Positions 36,515-54,699 of a stretch of DNA of 64,000 bases are shown one piece after another. The notes below the pieces were generated by a model. It made no database searches. It was not told the DNA's origin and was given only the letters and a program-made list of their open reading frames with translations. Within the stretch, counting starts at the first letter, position 1. The number at the start of each line of letters is the position of its first letter. The stretch is from Myrica gale (lineage: Eukaryota; Streptophyta; Magnoliopsida; Fagales; Myricaceae): assembly GCA_963930655.1 (NCBI GenBank), contig OZ005602.1, positions 29,091,840 through 29,155,839 on the forward strand, given 5' to 3'. The position numbers and the translations under genes are program-made.

Positions 36515-36969
36515 CTTGAAAATGTAGCGATGAACTTCTTTTGTCATTTATTCTGTAACGTGCATGTAATGTAAAGTACTCCAAGTTGCAATGGATATCG
36601 CAGTGGAAGTCTTCCAATGGATGAACAATTTGTCCGGGCAAAATATGGTTAACGAAAATGTGAAATCATTTGCGCCAATGCTCTGGTCGGGGTCGGCTTT
36701 GGCGTCTTCGACTCGGGTCTGAAGAAAATCGGAGCATTAACAAAACGAAACAAATCACAAAAGGGAAGATTCTTGACCATTCTCCTCCTTAAGATTTTTC
36801 CAGCTCAGTCATTGTTTCTGCTGAACAAGCGCACCATCCAATTTTTGTTAGATTTTCTTCAGGTTAGTCTTCAGCCCGAGCTCTCTGACTTGATGATGGT
36901 GAGTCTGAATTTCTGCTTCTCCTGTAAATGTATAGAAATTGATTAGCTTTTTTTTTTAGGGTTGAAGAA

Positions 36970-37660
36970 ATTTTTAGTCCCTGAATTTTACACCCTTTTA
37001 AAAAACAGTTCTCAGGTTTTCACTTTAGGCACTAGTAGGCCTGTCCAAAAAACCGGCCGGACCGGACCGGACCGGCCAAACCGGACCGGCCCGGACCGGT
37101 TTTGACCCAAACCGGTTGACTTTTAGTCAACCGGGTTGACCGGACCGGCAAACCGGTGTATTCCGGTCCGGTTCCGGGTTACCCTCATGAAAACCCGGGA
37201 CCGGACCGGAGTATACCTCTTCAAACCGGCCCAAACCGGAAATTGGCCCAAAAAGGCAAGGCCCAACCCAAAAACCGGCCCAAAATGGCATGACCCAACT
37301 CAAAACCGGCCCAAAATGTCATGGCCCAAACCGGCCCAAACCGACCCAGACCGGACCGGTCAAACCGGAAACCGGACCGGACCGGTCCGGTCATATAACC
37401 GGTCCGGTCCGGTCCGGTCTATATATTTTGAAAAAGTTCCGGTTTGGCCGGCCAAACCGGACCGAACCGGACCGGACCGGCTGTTGGACACCCCTAGGCA
37501 CTAGCAGTCCCTTGAGTTTTTTATTTTATCAATACGGTCCTTCTGACTCCTTCCGTTAGGTTCAAGTACAGTCACTTGAGTAACGTGTATTGGCTGTACT
37601 TAATGGAAGGACTTTTTTGACAAAACGGAAAAATCCAGGGACTTCTGATATTGGAAACTC
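36970..37660. repeat. Repeat hosting the CCGG element, family unresolved
   Basis: Sequence such as TTAGTCCCTGAATTTTACACCC on the left and AAAATCCAGGGACTT on the right is of the kind seen at Mutator-like ends (compare 61.4 kb). Exact ends and target duplication not resolved. Confidence 0.3.
37036..37496. mobile_element. hAT-type MITE packed with CCGGACCGG repeats
   Basis: Terminal inverted TAGGCCTGTCC / GGACACCCCTA and a perfect 8-bp target duplication GGCACTAG (37028-37035, 37497-37504). The body is dozens of CCGGACCGG/CCGGTCCGG words, far more GC-rich than the surroundings, and gives low-complexity false reading frames. It sits inside another repeat (TTTAGTCCCTGAATTTTAC...GGGACT), about 36970-37660. 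Confidence 0.85.
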
Positions 37661-38168
37661 AGAGACCATCTCAAAATTCATTCATAAAGAAAACAAAAAT
37701 CAGGGGGGCCAAGACCTTCACATTTGTGTGATCTTTAAGTTATGCTGGTGGTTGGTGAGATGGGGCAAATTAAAAGGCCTTTGCATAACGAGAAGAAATA
37801 GAAAGAGTTCATTCAAGTGTAAAACAAGTACAGGTGATATTCAATTGAGGTATGGCCCTTTCATATCCTTACTGTCAGTTCTTACTACAATGAACAATCT
37901 TTTATATGTATTGCCCAAACCACTCCCCTTTGAAAATTCAAAACTCAGGCACCTTCCATCAATATAGCAGGCAGCTAAGCATACAGTCCGTGCACCCTTT
38001 CTCTTCTCTTCCTTGTTCCCATGCTTTCTGTATTTCAATTCACTCTACCTCATCAAGGGCTTGAACTGAATTCGGATCCAAATCTCTCCGGCTACTAGTC
38101 GCATTGGTCATGTTTTTGCCGTCATCATCAACAACAATAAAGTGGTGTTTATCAATAGGTCCATATTG

Positions 38169-46051
<7,883 letters not shown>

Positions 46052-46161
46052 GAACGGAAAGGGAACGTTTATGAATGTGTGTTTTGCGTGTGAGAGAAAT
46101 AGAGAGATCAGAGAAGTGTGGGTTCTCGTTGACGAGGGAGGCAGAAATAGCGGGAGTCCGT

Positions 46162-46169
46162 TATATATA
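46162..46169 (-). promoter_or_regulatory. Probable TATA box of the polyamine oxidase gene
   Basis: TATATATA on the minus strand, about 110 bases before the ATG at 46051. The leader between is CT/GA-rich. Confidence 0.5.
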
Positions 46170-46309
46170 GTTGTCGATGACCGATGCTGTTGTTTCTGTT
46201 TCTTTTTTTCTGTTTCTTTTTTTAAATTGCATTCCAGGTGGTGGCAGAGAGACAGACAGAGGAGAGTTTTCACTTGCGGGAGCGGTTTGAATTCCTCTAT
46301 CTATTACTG

Positions 46310-47515
46310 ACGTGGCTTGACGCGTAACTACGACGGCATTTATGTTTTGGTCTTTTCAACAAGGGCTCAATGGGAATTCCAAGAATTTGGGGAAGTTATG
46401 GTGTTTTGAAATTACTTTTTAGCCCTTTGATTATATCTGCACCCAAATAAATAAAATGAAAAATTTCATGTATTAAAGAGTAATATTCTCTCTTGAAAGG
46501 AATTGGTCGTGCAAATTTTTTAATTTTCAAATTGCGATTTTATTTTAAAAGAGATAAACTAAATGGTTTTATCTCTAATTTATGAATTTAAATTCTCATG
46601 GTGTGGGGATTTATTTGGTTGGGGGAAATATTATTCGGGGTAAATTTTTGAATATTATATCAATTGGATCAGTTATTTTCAAATTGAGGGGCTAAATCTA
46701 GTAGAGTTACATATTTTCATTACTGTGAAAAGTTGGAGCTAGCTCAGTATCATCGCGAGTTGAGTTTAATAATACGGTAAGTTCTAAAAACACCGATCGG
46801 CCCACTAACTAGTCTCTTATTTAAGTAACAACTTTTTTTACCTAAGCGGTGGTTTGAACCCCTGAGTGTGCGTCTAACTCACACTCTCAAAGATCTCCCG
46901 CTATCACTTGAGCTACCCGAGTTGGTTTTATATATATCACCACATGGTCAAGATTAAGCAATCTTGTTTTCTTTAATCCGAGTGCTCAACTTAAAAAATG
47001 TCTTAACAATTTTATATGCTCGTGTTAAGGTAGAGAAAGATAATATAATCAACCAATATCAATAGTAGTTTTTAATCTACTATCAGAGTCAAGAAAATCT
47101 CGTCCCGCCATTCATTCTGAATGAGCTGTTAAAAATAAAACTTATAATCACATTCAAGTTAGCTAGTATGATTAATGTCACTGCTCAATGGAATATGTCT
47201 CTTTTACGAAAGCAAAAAATGCTAATTGCCAAATACGTACCAGTTATTACGAGAGGTAAACCTTGTGGATCGATGGAAAGTTGATTAGAGCAGCAGCCAG
47301 CATATGGAAGTCAAAAGATTCCTCATTGGAAACTTGGGAACATATAGATGGGACTATACATAATGTTTATTAGGTCATAAAATTATAATTGGTTTAAGTA
47401 TTCTTGTTTTGTATTTGTGCTCTCAGTCACATAGTGCATTTCTAGTTATGTCAAGTTTGTGTTAAACTCAGTGTATAGACTAGGTATAACAGATTTTTCT
47501 CATTACCTATAAAAA
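46310..47515. other. Intergenic, repeats only
   Basis: AT-rich. Holds one SINE (46832-46925). No host gene seen upstream of PAO. Confidence 0.35.
46832..46925 (-). mobile_element. tRNA-derived SINE
   Basis: The minus strand reads CTCGGGTAGCTCAAGTGATA (A box region) and later GGGGTTCAAACC (B box GTTCAAACC), then a short A-run (T-run 46833-46839). The 5' end lies near 46925. Target duplication not resolved. Confidence 0.55.
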
Positions 47516-47613
47516 GGGAGGGGGAGAAATACATTTTCCGTCCCTGACTACTGAGGTTCTGAAAGGGAGGGGGAGAAATACATTGTCCGTCCCTGACTAC
47601 TGGGGTTCTGAAC
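47516..47613 (+). repeat. 49-bp tandem duplication
   Basis: Unit GGGAGGGGGAGAAATACATT...GGTTCTGAA occurs twice head to tail (47516-47564 and 47565-47613) with about three differences. Confidence 0.8.
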
Positions 47614-47879
47614 GGTTATAGATGTAAAGTGTAAACAATTGATAGTTGAGTGGCAAAATGTAACGAAATTGATAGTTTGAAGTGTAAAGTATAAGAACCT
47701 CATTAGTCGGGGGCGAAAAGTATATTTAACCTAAAAAAGAAGAAGTTATTTTCATAGAGATTGAGTATTTTAGGTAGTATAGGGTATGCTTGTAAACGTA
47801 ATTAGTGAAGCTCGCCATGACGTACTGAGATTGCTTTATAATTGTGTTAATTATTCAAACTAAAACCAACACATAATGA

Positions 47880-48060
47880 AATGTTTGAGGGTGAAAATTT
47901 TGGATATTGGAGTTTGAGAAATATTATAAAGTAAAAATATGTTATGGGAATTGGTGAAAAAGTGAAGAGAGAAGATTTTTAATAAATATTATAATAATAA
48001 TAAATTATGTGATGAATTTTTTATTATTAAACCTAAATTATTGGGGCTCAAATAAGTGTC
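47880..48060 (+). mobile_element. MITE, family B relative
   Basis: GGTGAAAAAGTGAAGAGAGAAG and AAAATTTTGGATATTGGAGTTT-type blocks match 23258-23471; the ends are degraded. Confidence 0.5.
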
Positions 48061-48901
48061 ATATCCTCGAATGATTATGTTTTAATCAAACTTGGAAACT
48101 ATTAGTGCATGATACGCGGGACACAAGAACTAATTAAAAGGAACGGGTAGAGAATATCATAATTTTTTAAAAGTAGAAATGCTATTAATTTTAAAATAAT
48201 AATCCAATCAATGACAAACTTAACTTTTAATTAGCTTTAACTACCACTTATTAATATAAAGAATTTTGACATTAGAACGCATATTATTGGCCTACATAGG
48301 ATAGGGACTCATTAATAAATTTTATTATAAAAATCGAAGACATTTGAATAAGGAAGATATAATAGAATATAAAAAGCTGATAAATAATTAAACGGGGAAA
48401 AGAGAAAGAGGAAACAAAAAAATAATAATTAATTGTGGGAGAATGGGGTATACGTGTCTTAAATAAAAGCCACCAATGAATCTATATATATCGAATCTGT
48501 TGAGTACGAGAAAGAAATGAATTAGATAAAGGGATGAATAATTAGGTTACTAAGCAACCAATAGTTACTAAGCTCGAACGTTCAATGGGTGCTGCTATAG
48601 AGTACTCCAATAAAACTTATAACTCTAATAGTAGCACTTATAGTACTATAGTACCCTAGATAGATATCAAGCTTTGCACCTTTTCAGCAGGGTTAATTGG
48701 TGAGCATATGAGCTCACGTCAGTTTCGTAATTAAGTCAAACACTGTTATGTGCTACTATATAGCTTTATTATATAAACTCCTCCTTCAGGAAACTGTTGC
48801 ATTGCCCATGTGGACAGAGTAGTCCTCACTTCCATTGGTCCTTGGTCTGACCATCTAGCTTGCAACCCCAGGGGTCAACCCTTTTTTAGGCCAAAATGGG
48901 C

Positions 48902-49190
48902 TAAGGGTGGGCAAAGTCGGGTTTAGGTTCCCATATATCCCGAACCCGACTCAATCGGGGTGAGGGTTGGTCAATCCGACCTCGACCTAGAAAACAACTA
49001 AACCCTTCGGGCTTAGGGTTGGGATGGCCAATTTTCCTTCGAATGCTTTAGTTTTGAGTCGAGTCAGGTTATAATAAGGAGTGCTAGAGACCCGAACCTG
49101 TGGTAACCTTGCTCATTCAGGTTGAGCCGGATTGGGTCAGCTGGTTTTTGCCCAATACTATAATGGGTTCATCGATCAGGTCAGCCCCAT
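48902..49190 (+). mobile_element. hAT-type element fragment
   Basis: Begins TAAGGGTGGGCAAAGTCGGG, like the ends of the 36-kb and 37-kb elements, followed by repeated CGGGTT/AACCCG words (CCCGAACCCGAC, GGGTTGGGATGGCC). No matching right end is found, so it is truncated. Confidence 0.4.
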
Positions 49191-49199
49191 TTGAATTAC

Positions 49200-51431
49200 G
49201 TTCAGAGGTCTTTCACTTTTGCTAGATCTACATAAATATCACGAGTCCAAGAGGAGGCAGTGTTACCCATTACTCGCGCGGCTAACCATATAATAAGAGT
49301 GCAAGCTTGCTTCTGCAGATAGATGTCCTGTATAACCCCAACCATATCAATCGGGACAAAGTCAGGGATTTGCTAAGGTCTATCTAGTATAAAAATATGG
49401 TTGAAGGCCAATTTTTAAAAAGAAAAACAAAACTAAAATACCAATTAACAAACCATTAGGAATTCTTAGGAGTTCCCAAGTGTTCATCCCTCATATTAAT
49501 TTGCTATCTCAAATTTTCAAAAAATGAATAAATTGATAATATCTATTTGACTTAAGAATTTAATTTATCATAATAATAAAAACCATATAGTTTATTCAAA
49601 ACAATCAAGTTGACAATCTTCATTCATGAGTTGTATATATCACGACATGCATATATATCAATGCTTTGACGAATTACTCTCAGCCATGAAATACATATAT
49701 AGTAATATGCTGCACCTTTTCTCTTCATGCTTTTTAAATTTTTTACGCAATAATTTCTAGAAAAATATACGACATAATATAACATTTAGTTGAATTCCAA
49801 TTTATTATCGACATTGGGAGACTACATCTGATTTTGTTGGTCACGACGACAGAACATAAATCATTAATTTCCTCATATATATAAGTGGTTTGGCTTAGTT
49901 GAAGTTCATTTAGCTTGTACCACAAAATATGGTTGAATCTAAAAAGAGGCCTAACCTAGCCATGGAATTGACTTTATATATATATATATGGATATATAAG
50001 GGTTGACAAAATGCACCTAGTTGACTAATTAAATAAGGCAATGTACGTACGTTAATATATTAAGTTCAATAAAAAACTAAGTTGACAAACTTGGCCGTTA
50101 AGAGGGCAATACTTACTGCATATACACTCATACGAATAATGTATATAAACAAGTCTCATTATATCGCATGCAATTTCGCAAATTCAACCCTTTTTTAAAA
50201 TGGATAACATAATCTCATGACATGGTTACAAACTACATTGATTCGTACAAAATTTGTTCATTTAATTTATATGTTTTATTTTTAAAAAAAATCATTAAAT
50301 ACACTTTGTACCCTCCGATTACGAGGGTTCTAACATTTTACACTTCAAACTATTATTTTTGTCATATTACACTTACTAACTATTATTTTTATACACTTTA
50401 CACATTTTGTTAAATTTTTTATCAATTTAGATGGAAAGTATAAAATTTTACCATATCTTAAAAGACAAAAAGTCATCTAAATTGACGAAAAATCTTATAA
50501 AAAATGTAGAGTATCTAAAATCAATAATTATTACACAAACTATGCGTTTTTGACATTAATGCAATTGTTGGGCCGATTTGGATGTAAAAATTACCCGTAG
50601 GGTGAAGATATAAATGCATGCATGCACATGGAGGTTTGTTTGTGATTTAGGTGAAGACTGAGATATTTGGAGTAGGGTTGCACAATTTGATTCGGTCCGA
50701 TCTGATTTGTCCGGTAGGCGATCCGATTTTGTTCTGCCCGAGGCAGTTCCAAAATGCGAAAGACTTAAACAGCAAATTTTGCGCATGTGAGGGGCTAATA
50801 TATAAAGTAACTAAACACATATATCTATATATGGAAGGGTAGATTGGTCACTTAAGGGGCATTCTAGGAATTTGATTTTTTTTCCTCGTGAAGGCTAAGG
50901 GTAGAATAGCAATTGGATAAGTTTTCCAAGGTCCGGTCTATCTGTGCGGGCGGTCAGTATCAGAACGTGAAAGGCATTGAATTTGGAGGCAGACGCCCAG
51001 AGGGAGCCGCGAGGCACTTCAAGCTCTAGACGCGAGAAATTTCCTGCACACGTGTGGAGGTTTTTGCGGCGGCTTGGCTGATGATGGGAGATGTCACTTT
51101 GTAAATAAAGGATGAAAGGTTAATCATGGCCATCTTTATTACTCCATAGTCCCGCCTGGCGGATTTTGAAAAGGGAGAGGTTGAAAGGACCCGAAGAACT
51201 TAAAACAGAAAAATAAAATAAAATAATAATATTAGTCTATATAACATAATATATAAGATATCATTAATTTAAAAAATTATGGCAACCACTTTAGGATTGT
51301 GACCGGCATCTATATTAAAGAACTAATAAATTTTTCAATGGAGTATTTTCATTTTAGAAGGTCAATATAATTTTATGAAAAAAAATTAATATTAGTCTCT
51401 TTTGGTTGACAATTAAGTAAAGCCTTGGTGA
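49200..51431. other. Intergenic, no gene seen
   Basis: AT-rich, with many (TA)n tracts. About 50290-50560 carries a repeat beginning TACACTTTGTACCCTCCGAT. At about 50673-50760 a short TAGGGTTGCACAATTTG... segment resembles the left end of hAT-type elements. No protein-like frame. Confidence 0.35.
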
Positions 51432-51651
51432 CAGTGGCAGAGCCAGTGATATAATTAATGGGGGATAAACTTTTAAGAAAATTCAAAAGAGTTAGCTTGG
51501 ACTGCTTGAGCTTAAGGGGGCAGACTGAAATTCAATGGGTATTAAGGGGGCAAGCTTTAAAAAATAAAATAAAAAATTACATGTAAAAAAAATTTTGGGG
51601 GAGCCAACCGGGGCAGTGGCCCTGGTTTGCCCCCCCTTGCCTCCGCCTGTG
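51432..51651. mobile_element. hAT-type MITE
   Basis: Ends CAGTGGCAGAGCCAG / TTGCCTCCGCCTGTG are imperfect inverted repeats, flanked by a perfect 8-bp target duplication CTTGGTGA (51424-51431 and 51652-51659). 220 bp, non-coding; the inner GGGGGCA...TGCCCCCC pairing is typical of the group. Confidence 0.8.
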
Positions 51652-51808
51652 CTTGGTGATTTTAGTATGGTCTAAAAAAAAATGGATCATATCCACCCAC
51701 TAAGAAAGGAGTGCTTTTTTCTTCTTAAAATTTGAAATTTTGAAGAACAATTAAAAAAAAAATCAGATTTCAGCTACTAGCTTGCTGAATTGAATAGAAA
51801 AATCTTTT

Positions 51809-51987
51809 TAATTTGGGCTCCTAGGAAATGTAATAGAATGGCTCATAAATTGGCTCAATGGGCTGCATTTGTTAGTGTTATTGGATTTAGTTCCATTTAT
51901 GTAATGCCTGAACATATCCAATTATGTGATATGGGTTCTGATTTCTAGTTGATTGAATAAGATGAGTTATTATTCAACAAAAAAAGG
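51809..51987 (+). mobile_element. L1-type LINE 3' end (RNase H terminus)
   Basis: Target ATAGAAAAATCTTTT is duplicated at 51794-51808 and 51988-52002. The 179 bp between encode the last residues of a LINE RNase H domain (APRKCNRMAHKLAQWAA) and a stop, then a 3' UTR ending in a short A-run. Confidence 0.75.
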
Positions 51988-52002
51988 ATAGAAAAATCTT
52001 TT

Positions 52003-54699
52003 AAGTTAAGACTATATTCAAATTACATAAAGAGAATTTAGAAAAATTCCAACAATTTTTTTAAAAAAAATAAGAAGAAATTTTCGTCTTCAATTCATAG
52101 CAATGTTGAAAATATTTATATAATATAATTAAATAATGCCGTTCGATCAAAAATTTTATTAAAATTTTCAATTATCCGGTTAATTAAATCTGTGGCTTTT
52201 GAAGATTGTGATTGAAATCCAATTGTCCTATCAAAGGACCTGGTACGGAACAAATTAATTAATTAATCAATCAATCAATTCCACTTAGTATAGTTAGTAG
52301 TACTGCACATATATATATATATACATACAATGTATGTATATATGTACATATATGTGTATATACATATATCGTAATTAGAAAAATGGATGGCATGCACAAT
52401 ATGTGTGTATTTGTGGACGGTGATACCCAGCTAACTTCATGACAAAATATATTTGGCAGGAGGTTTAGCTGCAAACTTTCTGAACTGTTGTGTGTTTTGG
52501 CTTTCATGCCCTTTTGGACCCTGCAGGCCTATTTCTTTCTTTCTCTCTCTTTCTAAGATTTTTATGTCTTTTCATGAGGTTCATTTCATAAAGATAGGAT
52601 TAGTAAACGATTGCTCGACAAGATCGAATAGGTCCGACACTGGTTCTCCAAATTGATTACAAAAATGATATGGCATGATTTGATATGTCCTGAATAAACA
52701 AACGCATGCTACCCTGTCATCTGCCTGATATGTTTGGTTTTTAACATCTCTGGGTTTCTAGCTAAGGTGATGCCAAAATACGTTTAAGAAAACCACTGTC
52801 TACGTACATGTAATTACAATACGTACGTGTGTTTACAGGGACACATAATTGCCTACCCGTCTCAGCTATGAAGGTTTTCTGGGTGGCCGATAGCTAGGTA
52901 CCGTATAGAGGACAAATTTGTTGGAGCTGTGAAAGATGTATGTATAAGAGTTAGATTGACGTACGACTTTAGGATGTCTTATGTCGTCTTTATCTTTTCT
53001 GTCCGAAACGAAAAGGAAAAGAAAATGAGTTGGAAAAGTACAGTGCCATGGATGGATGGGATCTTCTAATCCGGAAAAAAAAAAGAGAAAAAGAAGTCGC
53101 AGAGCGGCGATGAAATTCAAAGTGGCCTTATCGCAAATCTTTTTATAGGAAAAGATTTATTGTATATTGAACCTTAGCAGTTTGTTAGTTTCTTAAGAAA
53201 AGGTGGCATGCATTAATGCACACGTGAAAATTTAACATATATATATATATATATTAACGATTTTGCAGATTTTGTAGATTTAGCTGTGTTTTTTGTTTTG
53301 TTTCTGTTTAGTCTCTTTCCTTCAATGTCTACCATATTTAATTTGTTTGAAAAATATTTACTTGCATGTTTCAGTTTTTTTTTTTACCGTGGAGCAGCAG
53401 TGTATACATATATTTATAATATATACCGAATATTCTTCCATAACGATATTCTTTTGGTAAAGATCGGCACGATTCCATTAGTAAAATATATGGTTGGTTT
53501 TGCTTATGTTTCAAAATAAATATTTCTAGACTGTTGAGTCGACATTCCTCTTAAAATTAATTGGTGTCAAGAGACCCGTTACTCAAATCTTTTATGACAT
53601 TCGACATTGCATTTAGCAGACATGTATAATTCTAACAATCTCTTCCTCACGTTGAAGTTCCTGCGATTTGAACCTATTACCATCTCGCTCTGATATCACT
53701 TGTCGGACCGTTGAGTCGTTATTCCTCTCAAAACCAATTGGTGTTAGGAGAGCAGCACTCAAATTTTTATGGCATTCGACATCGCACCCAACGAGTCTGT
53801 TTTAAGAGAGCTAGCAATGAGCGATATTGTGGAACTCCAACAATAGATGTGCACCAATAATTCAAGACAATATTAACTATAACCAGGAAGAATTGAAGCA
53901 AATTATTATAACTTGTTCAACCAAAGCAAATCAAGCCCCTGATTGATAGGCCGGCGCCACATCCATGCTTGTTTAACACGACGTTTGACAAACCCTAGCC
54001 ACCAAACGATTGAATTTAAAGGACTAGTTACTGCTATATCGAACAAAACAAACCGCTTAACTTGGCAAGACAAGGTTGAAGATTTATAGAGCAAGATATA
54101 TAGATATATATGTACGTTGTCCTCAACAAATGACAAACTTGTCTTTCATGATAGAAAGTCATGAAACATTATATATAAGTTGATGGAAGTTGGACCATAG
54201 GGTTTCTGTTGCAGACAAGAAAATGTGAAAAATTGTTGGGTTACTTCAAATGATGTCCCTCACAGATATATATTATCTACCTTGCATTTTCTGCTTGAAT
54301 GCATGCCACAAGCTTCCCTTATCGGATAAGATATCACTTCAATATCATTACAAATTACACATACGTACGTATGACCCATTTGGATTATCCACGATCAAAA
54401 GGGTCAAGATCTTTGTACTTTGGTATCTAATATTTGTTCAAAGATTGGATGATCATGTTGATCATTGGATTTGTATCGAATTCTTGAGCTACTTTTTATG
54501 AGAATAAAGTCCTCTCTTTTTTTCTTCCTTTTTTGCTCCTTTTAATTTCTACAAAATTCGAGTATCTATATGTCATTGAGCCAAACAAATTGAGTGGCTC
54601 AGGCAAAATTAATTTTTGGGGATACAAATTAACTGTAGTTGATGCTCTAGTTGAGCCGTCAAAAATTGGACGGTTTTTGGGGATTAAGTTTTTGGTTAC
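52003..54699. other. Intergenic, no gene seen
   Basis: Microsatellites (TTAA/TCAA and TA/TG tracts, about 52255-52375). A related pair of about 85-bp segments lies at 53529-53612 and 53706-53790. The rest is unclassified AT-rich DNA. Confidence 0.35.
53529..53790 (+). repeat. Two diverged direct repeats about 177 bp apart
   Basis: GACTGTTGAGTCGACATTCC...CATTCGACATTGCA recurs as GACCGTTGAGTCGTTATTCC...CATTCGACATCGCA. Probably part of an old dispersed repeat; family not recognised. Confidence 0.5.

Noticed and set aside
37136-37559. Plus-strand open frames rich in Pro/Gly/Arg
   Set aside because: They are low-complexity translations of CCGGACCGG repeats inside a hAT-type MITE.
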